From: Planctomycetota bacterium
GTDB lineage: Bacteria; Planctomycetota; UBA11346
Direction: 5' to 3'
Assembly (NCBI GenBank): GCA_947440715.1
Contig: CANETI010000107.1
Coordinates: 1-7,930 of the forward strand
Length of the DNA: 7,930 nt
Part shown: piece after piece, positions 5,635 to 7,930 of the stretch
Numbering within the stretch: the stretch's first letter is position 1
Layout: each line of letters begins with the position of its first letter
Program-made: the position numbers and the translations under genes
The notes under the pieces: generated by a model
The model's database searches: none
Seen by the model: only the letters and a program-made list of their open reading frames with translations
Told to the model about the DNA's origin: nothing

Positions 5635-7569
5635 TTATTTAACCTGCCAACGCTCATCAAAGAAATCGGCTGCAACAATCGTCCCAGGGACGAGATCCGT
5701 CGGAGGCGTTTTGAGATCAATAACGGCCCAATCAGGCAGTTTCGGATTCTGAAGCGAATTCGTGCGGTCATGGCCTTCACGGAACGTCAGTCCGCTGTTG
5801 ATGACGACATAGTTATTCGGGTTCAGTGGATTGGGATAAATGCAGGTCGGTACATGACCGGCACTCGGGAATTGTTGGGCGCCAATTTGAATGGCGGTGG
5901 TCGACCATTGAATGGGTAATTTCGCCATGACTTGGGCCGTGAGGCTGTTGGCGGCGGCATCGCCCCACAAAATTAAATGATACGTGGCAATATCATCGGC
6001 GGTTACGTCGCGGTCTTGTTTGACGCGGGGGGTTCCGCGCATGAGCGTTGCCCAGCGTTCGCTAAAATGTGTGCTCTCGGCTTTTACCCAACGATCCACC
6101 ACGGGATCAGCGCAGGGTTTGGATGGCAAGACCACGAGAAAGGGACGGACAAAAACATCATCAATGGGACCTTGTAGGCCCGGACGTTTACTCAGACCAT
6201 CGGGATACTTGGTTTTGGTTTCAGTCCAGTTATCGCCAAGGCGCGAAAAATAGGCACCGTCTTTATTCGAATTACTAATTTTAATCGCTTGTCCATCCAG
6301 TGTCACCGACGACCCATTTTTAATAGCGGGGTGGGAAAGACGTAAACGAGCGATGTTCTTGGTCGTGGCAATAATACCTTTGGTCGTGACGTCAGCATCA
6401 ACACGGCTATCGAGCCAATGTTGTTGCAGTTCAAGTGCCTCGACCCAATACATGGATGAATAACGCAAGGTTTTACTCTGAAAATAGACGTGGTCGGGTT
6501 GAGGGTTTCGTCCGGTGGCAACCGCTTTATCAACAAATGACATGACCTGTTTCAGATAATCCGGATGATATTTATGGCCGGTTTTGGGTGCAATCAGGTG
6601 ATCTAATTTTTTCCCGTGCGCGGCATAGGCTTCGCCTAAAATAATGCCGGCCTTCATCTGAGTGTCTTCGTCACCGCTATAGGCGATCACGGGGATGTTG
6701 AATAAATTGCGGACGTAGTCCGGTGAATCGTACTGCCCCCATAAAATAGCTTCGTAGGTTGGCACATCGCTGGGTTTTAAATTTTGGTATTGCGCCGTTT
6801 CGGCAAATCCGGCGCCCGTATGCATACAGGCGAAATGATCGGCAAAATGTGCGCCTAAATGTTTAGCGCCCGCGCCACCCATGGAAAAGCCCATCAGTGC
6901 AATGCGATTGGCATCAATTTTATAATGAGCTTGGACGTGGGCGATGGCTTCGAATACATCAGTTTCAGCGGCGTTTTTATAGCCGACGCATTGGCGTCCG
7001 AAGACGTGCACGACGATGGCGTGTGCGGGCTGAATTTGATCCGGGCTTTTCGCATGCTTTGCCATAAAATGCAGATCAGTTTCGTTTGATCCACGTCCAT
7101 GTAGCCAGACATATAAAGGACAGGGTTTAGATAGATCTAATTTATCCGGAATCACTAAGCCATACGGCTGTGGAGTTCCATCAATGGCGGAAATATAGCC
7201 ACGAATGACTAATCCCGTTTGCGCAGTCCATGGAGCTTGTTTGAACGTCGCCAAACGTTCCTGCGCTTGCTTCAGACACCAATCGGCTTTGGGTAAATCT
7301 TTTTTCGCATCGTAAAATTCACCCCAGCGTAAGGCAAATTGTAGCGCCTTGTGATAGACCGAAACATCAGCGATCAGTGGCGGATTGCCGAGCGCGAGGA
7401 CTTGCGCACCCAACGCATCGCAAGCCGTTTGTAGCCGTGTAATGTCAGCCTCTGGCATGGCTTTCCCGATATCGGGCAACTTGCGTGGAATGGGCGGTAA
7501 TCCTTCTGCCGCCTGCATCCAGGTGAACGACGAGAGGAGAACTAAACAGGGAGCAATTAATAAACGCAT
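5635..7569 (-). CDS. Exported alpha/beta-hydrolase (esterase / prolyl-oligopeptidase-like)
   Basis: This 644-aa protein starts with a probable Sec signal peptide: MRLL, a hydrophobic core to about residue 17, and likely cleavage near MQA-AEG (20-21). Residues 24-120 form a helical domain of unknown role. The hydrolase domain spans about 120-350: oxyanion-loop HGRGSNETD (157-165), nucleophile elbow GFSMGG (227-232, Ser229), candidate acid Asp300 in YSGDEDTQ, and His332 in TGHKYHPDY. This is the order expected for a Ser-Asp-His triad. Residues 360-460 look beta-rich, and 470-644 form a further domain with strands and RPFLVV, LILWGD and YVVINSG segments, also seen after such esterases in Planctomycetota and Verrucomicrobiota. 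It probably cleaves an ester on a polysaccharide or small molecule, or a peptide, outside the cytoplasmic membrane; the substrate is not evident. The ATG at 7569 is chosen over an upstream TTG (7590) because AAGGA lies 7 bases before it and the signal peptide begins there. Confidence 0.92.
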   Translation of the reverse strand: MRLLIAPCLVLLSSFTWMQAAEGLPPIPRKLPDIGKAMPEADITRLQTACDALGAQVLALGNPPLIADVSVYHKALQFALRWGEFYDAKKDLPKADWCLKQAQERLATFKQAPWTAQTGLVIRGYISAIDGTPQPYGLVIPDKLDLSKPCPLYVWLHGRGSNETDLHFMAKHAKSPDQIQPAHAIVVHVFGRQCVGYKNAAETDVFEAIAHVQAHYKIDANRIALMGFSMGGAGAKHLGAHFADHFACMHTGAGFAETAQYQNLKPSDVPTYEAILWGQYDSPDYVRNLFNIPVIAYSGDEDTQMKAGIILGEAYAAHGKKLDHLIAPKTGHKYHPDYLKQVMSFVDKAVATGRNPQPDHVYFQSKTLRYSSMYWVEALELQQHWLDSRVDADVTTKGIIATTKNIARLRLSHPAIKNGSSVTLDGQAIKISNSNKDGAYFSRLGDNWTETKTKYPDGLSKRPGLQGPIDDVFVRPFLVVLPSKPCADPVVDRWVKAESTHFSERWATLMRGTPRVKQDRDVTADDIATYHLILWGDAAANSLTAQVMAKLPIQWSTTAIQIGAQQFPSAGHVPTCIYPNPLNPNNYVVINSGLTFREGHDRTNSLQNPKLPDWAVIDLKTPPTDLVPGTIVAADFFDERWQVK

Positions 7570-7576
7570 AGTAAAA

Positions 7577-7581
7577 TCCTT
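7577..7581 (-). promoter_or_regulatory. Ribosome binding site deciding the hydrolase start
   Basis: On the minus strand AAGGA ends 7 bases before the ATG at 7569-7567, optimal spacing for a Shine-Dalgarno sequence. It rules out the in-frame TTG at 7590, which would place this site inside the gene and add seven polar residues before the signal peptide. Confidence 0.8.
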
Positions 7582-7592
7582 TGTCGCCAATG

Positions 7593-7639
7593 ACCTACGG
7601 CAAACTCAGCCGCCTGTTGTTATTATTGATGTCGTAGGT
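7593..7639. repeat. Inverted repeat in the hydrolase upstream region
   Basis: ACCTACG (7593-7599) and CGTAGGT (7633-7639) are perfect complements 33 bases apart. Allowing a bulge, the match extends outward through CCAATG (left) and TGG (right). It lies in the probable 5' leader or promoter of the minus-strand hydrolase and could be a regulator dyad or an RNA stem. A 7-bp match over this distance can also arise by chance. Confidence 0.25.
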
Positions 7640-7664
7640 TGGCATTTACCTGATACGAGCTGGA

Positions 7665-7748
7665 CTTCGGCGCGAAGAAATCGGCGATCCATGCAAAGCG
7701 ATCAGGTTTACCCGCAATTCAACCAAGTGGAGTCGGATATAAGATCCG
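7665..7748. other. Rest of the gap upstream of the hydrolase: two short hairpins
   Basis: This part of the 184-base gap (7570-7753) has no gene I can support. It holds two short hairpins. CTTCG-GCG-CGAAG is at 7665-7677. CGGAT-ATAAG-ATCCG is at 7734-7748, 5 bases past the minus-strand stop at 7754. The second is placed like a terminator for the gene entering from the right, but its stem is only 5 bp and no T-run follows. No convincing -35/-10 pair for the hydrolase was found, although one is expected here. Confidence 0.3.
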
Positions 7749-7753
7749 TGATT

Positions 7754-7930
7754 TCAGCGTTCGACGTTTAATATGACGCTGGGCGCACGACCGCGAATAA
7801 TAACTGGCCCTAACATAGGCGCGCGATTACCACTGTACGCGGCATCCTGCAGCCACTCTGTCGCTGGGGTATTCGCCGGCAGTGGCGCATCTCGATACGT
7901 CCAAATCACGCGTAGATCAGCACCGTCAAC
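7754..7930 (-). CDS. C-terminal end of an unidentified protein, truncated by window edge
   Basis: Reading the minus strand from base 7930, a frame stays open for 58 residues and stops at TGA (7756-7754). It has no start within the window, so the gene begins to the right. The peptide looks like real protein: VDGADLRVIWTYRDAPLP, then TEWLQDAAYSGNRAPMLGPV, then IIRGRAPSVILNVER, with a hydrophobic/polar alternation suggesting two C-terminal beta-strands around a short helix. Codon use (GCG, CGC/CGT, ATT, CTG) resembles the neighbours. I do not recognise the family. It is on the same strand as the hydrolase and 184 bases upstream, which leaves room for separate promoters. An overlapping plus-strand frame (7385-7771) is less credible. 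Confidence 0.6.
   Translation of the reverse strand, partial: VDGADLRVIWTYRDAPLPANTPATEWLQDAAYSGNRAPMLGPVIIRGRAPSVILNVER

Noticed and set aside
5551..5919. Plus-strand 122-codon open frame
   Set aside because: It is antisense to the end of the hydrolase gene and the start of the DUF6941-like gene; the Arg-rich composition is that of a shadow frame.
7385..7771. Plus-strand 128-codon open frame
   Set aside because: It overlaps the 5' end of the well-supported hydrolase, its promoter gap and the end of the right-edge gene on the opposite strand, and its protein has no domain-like pattern.

Overview
The window looks like a chromosomal segment of a Planctomycetota-type bacterium with intermediate GC. 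The best evidence is the housekeeping sigma factor, whose region 1.2 (DPVRMYLSQMGEIPLLTR) and region 4 (GDGYTYTLEEVGRRF) read like planctomycete RpoD. The neighbours fit: a STAS protein with a degenerate phospho-site, a DUF6941-like protein, and a large exported alpha/beta-hydrolase of a kind common in Planctomycetota and Verrucomicrobiota. The assignment comes from remembered motifs, not from a search.

Positions 1-2605 (+ strand) hold a tightly coupled three-gene operon. It contains the C-terminal two thirds of an ABC-2 type ATPase, its six-helix permease, and a membrane-anchored 409-aa protein of unknown function. Both junctions are 4-base ATGA overlaps with good Shine-Dalgarno sequences, so the third protein is probably a partner of the exporter.

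Positions 2606-2871 are non-coding. They hold a long imperfect inverted repeat (2623-2757) and a pyrimidine-rich leader to rpoD. Positions 2872-4647 encode a complete 591-aa RpoD, followed by a textbook intrinsic terminator with a 14-bp perfect stem (4676-4713). A short STAS-like protein (4786-5097) follows, apparently as its own transcription unit.

From 5098 the coding strand switches, with 32 bases and a 12-base perfect palindrome between the convergent stop codons. The minus strand carries, in transcription order, the tail of a gene entering from the right edge (7930-7754), a 184-base gap, a 644-aa secreted esterase-like hydrolase (7569-5635) and, 46 bases later, a 152-aa DUF6941-like protein (5588-5130). 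I see no tRNA, rRNA, CRISPR array, transposase or integrase. The genes are intact apart from the two cut by the window edges. The most unusual items are the hairpin element before rpoD, the uncharacterised third gene of the ABC operon, and the STAS protein with Met at the usual phosphoserine position.
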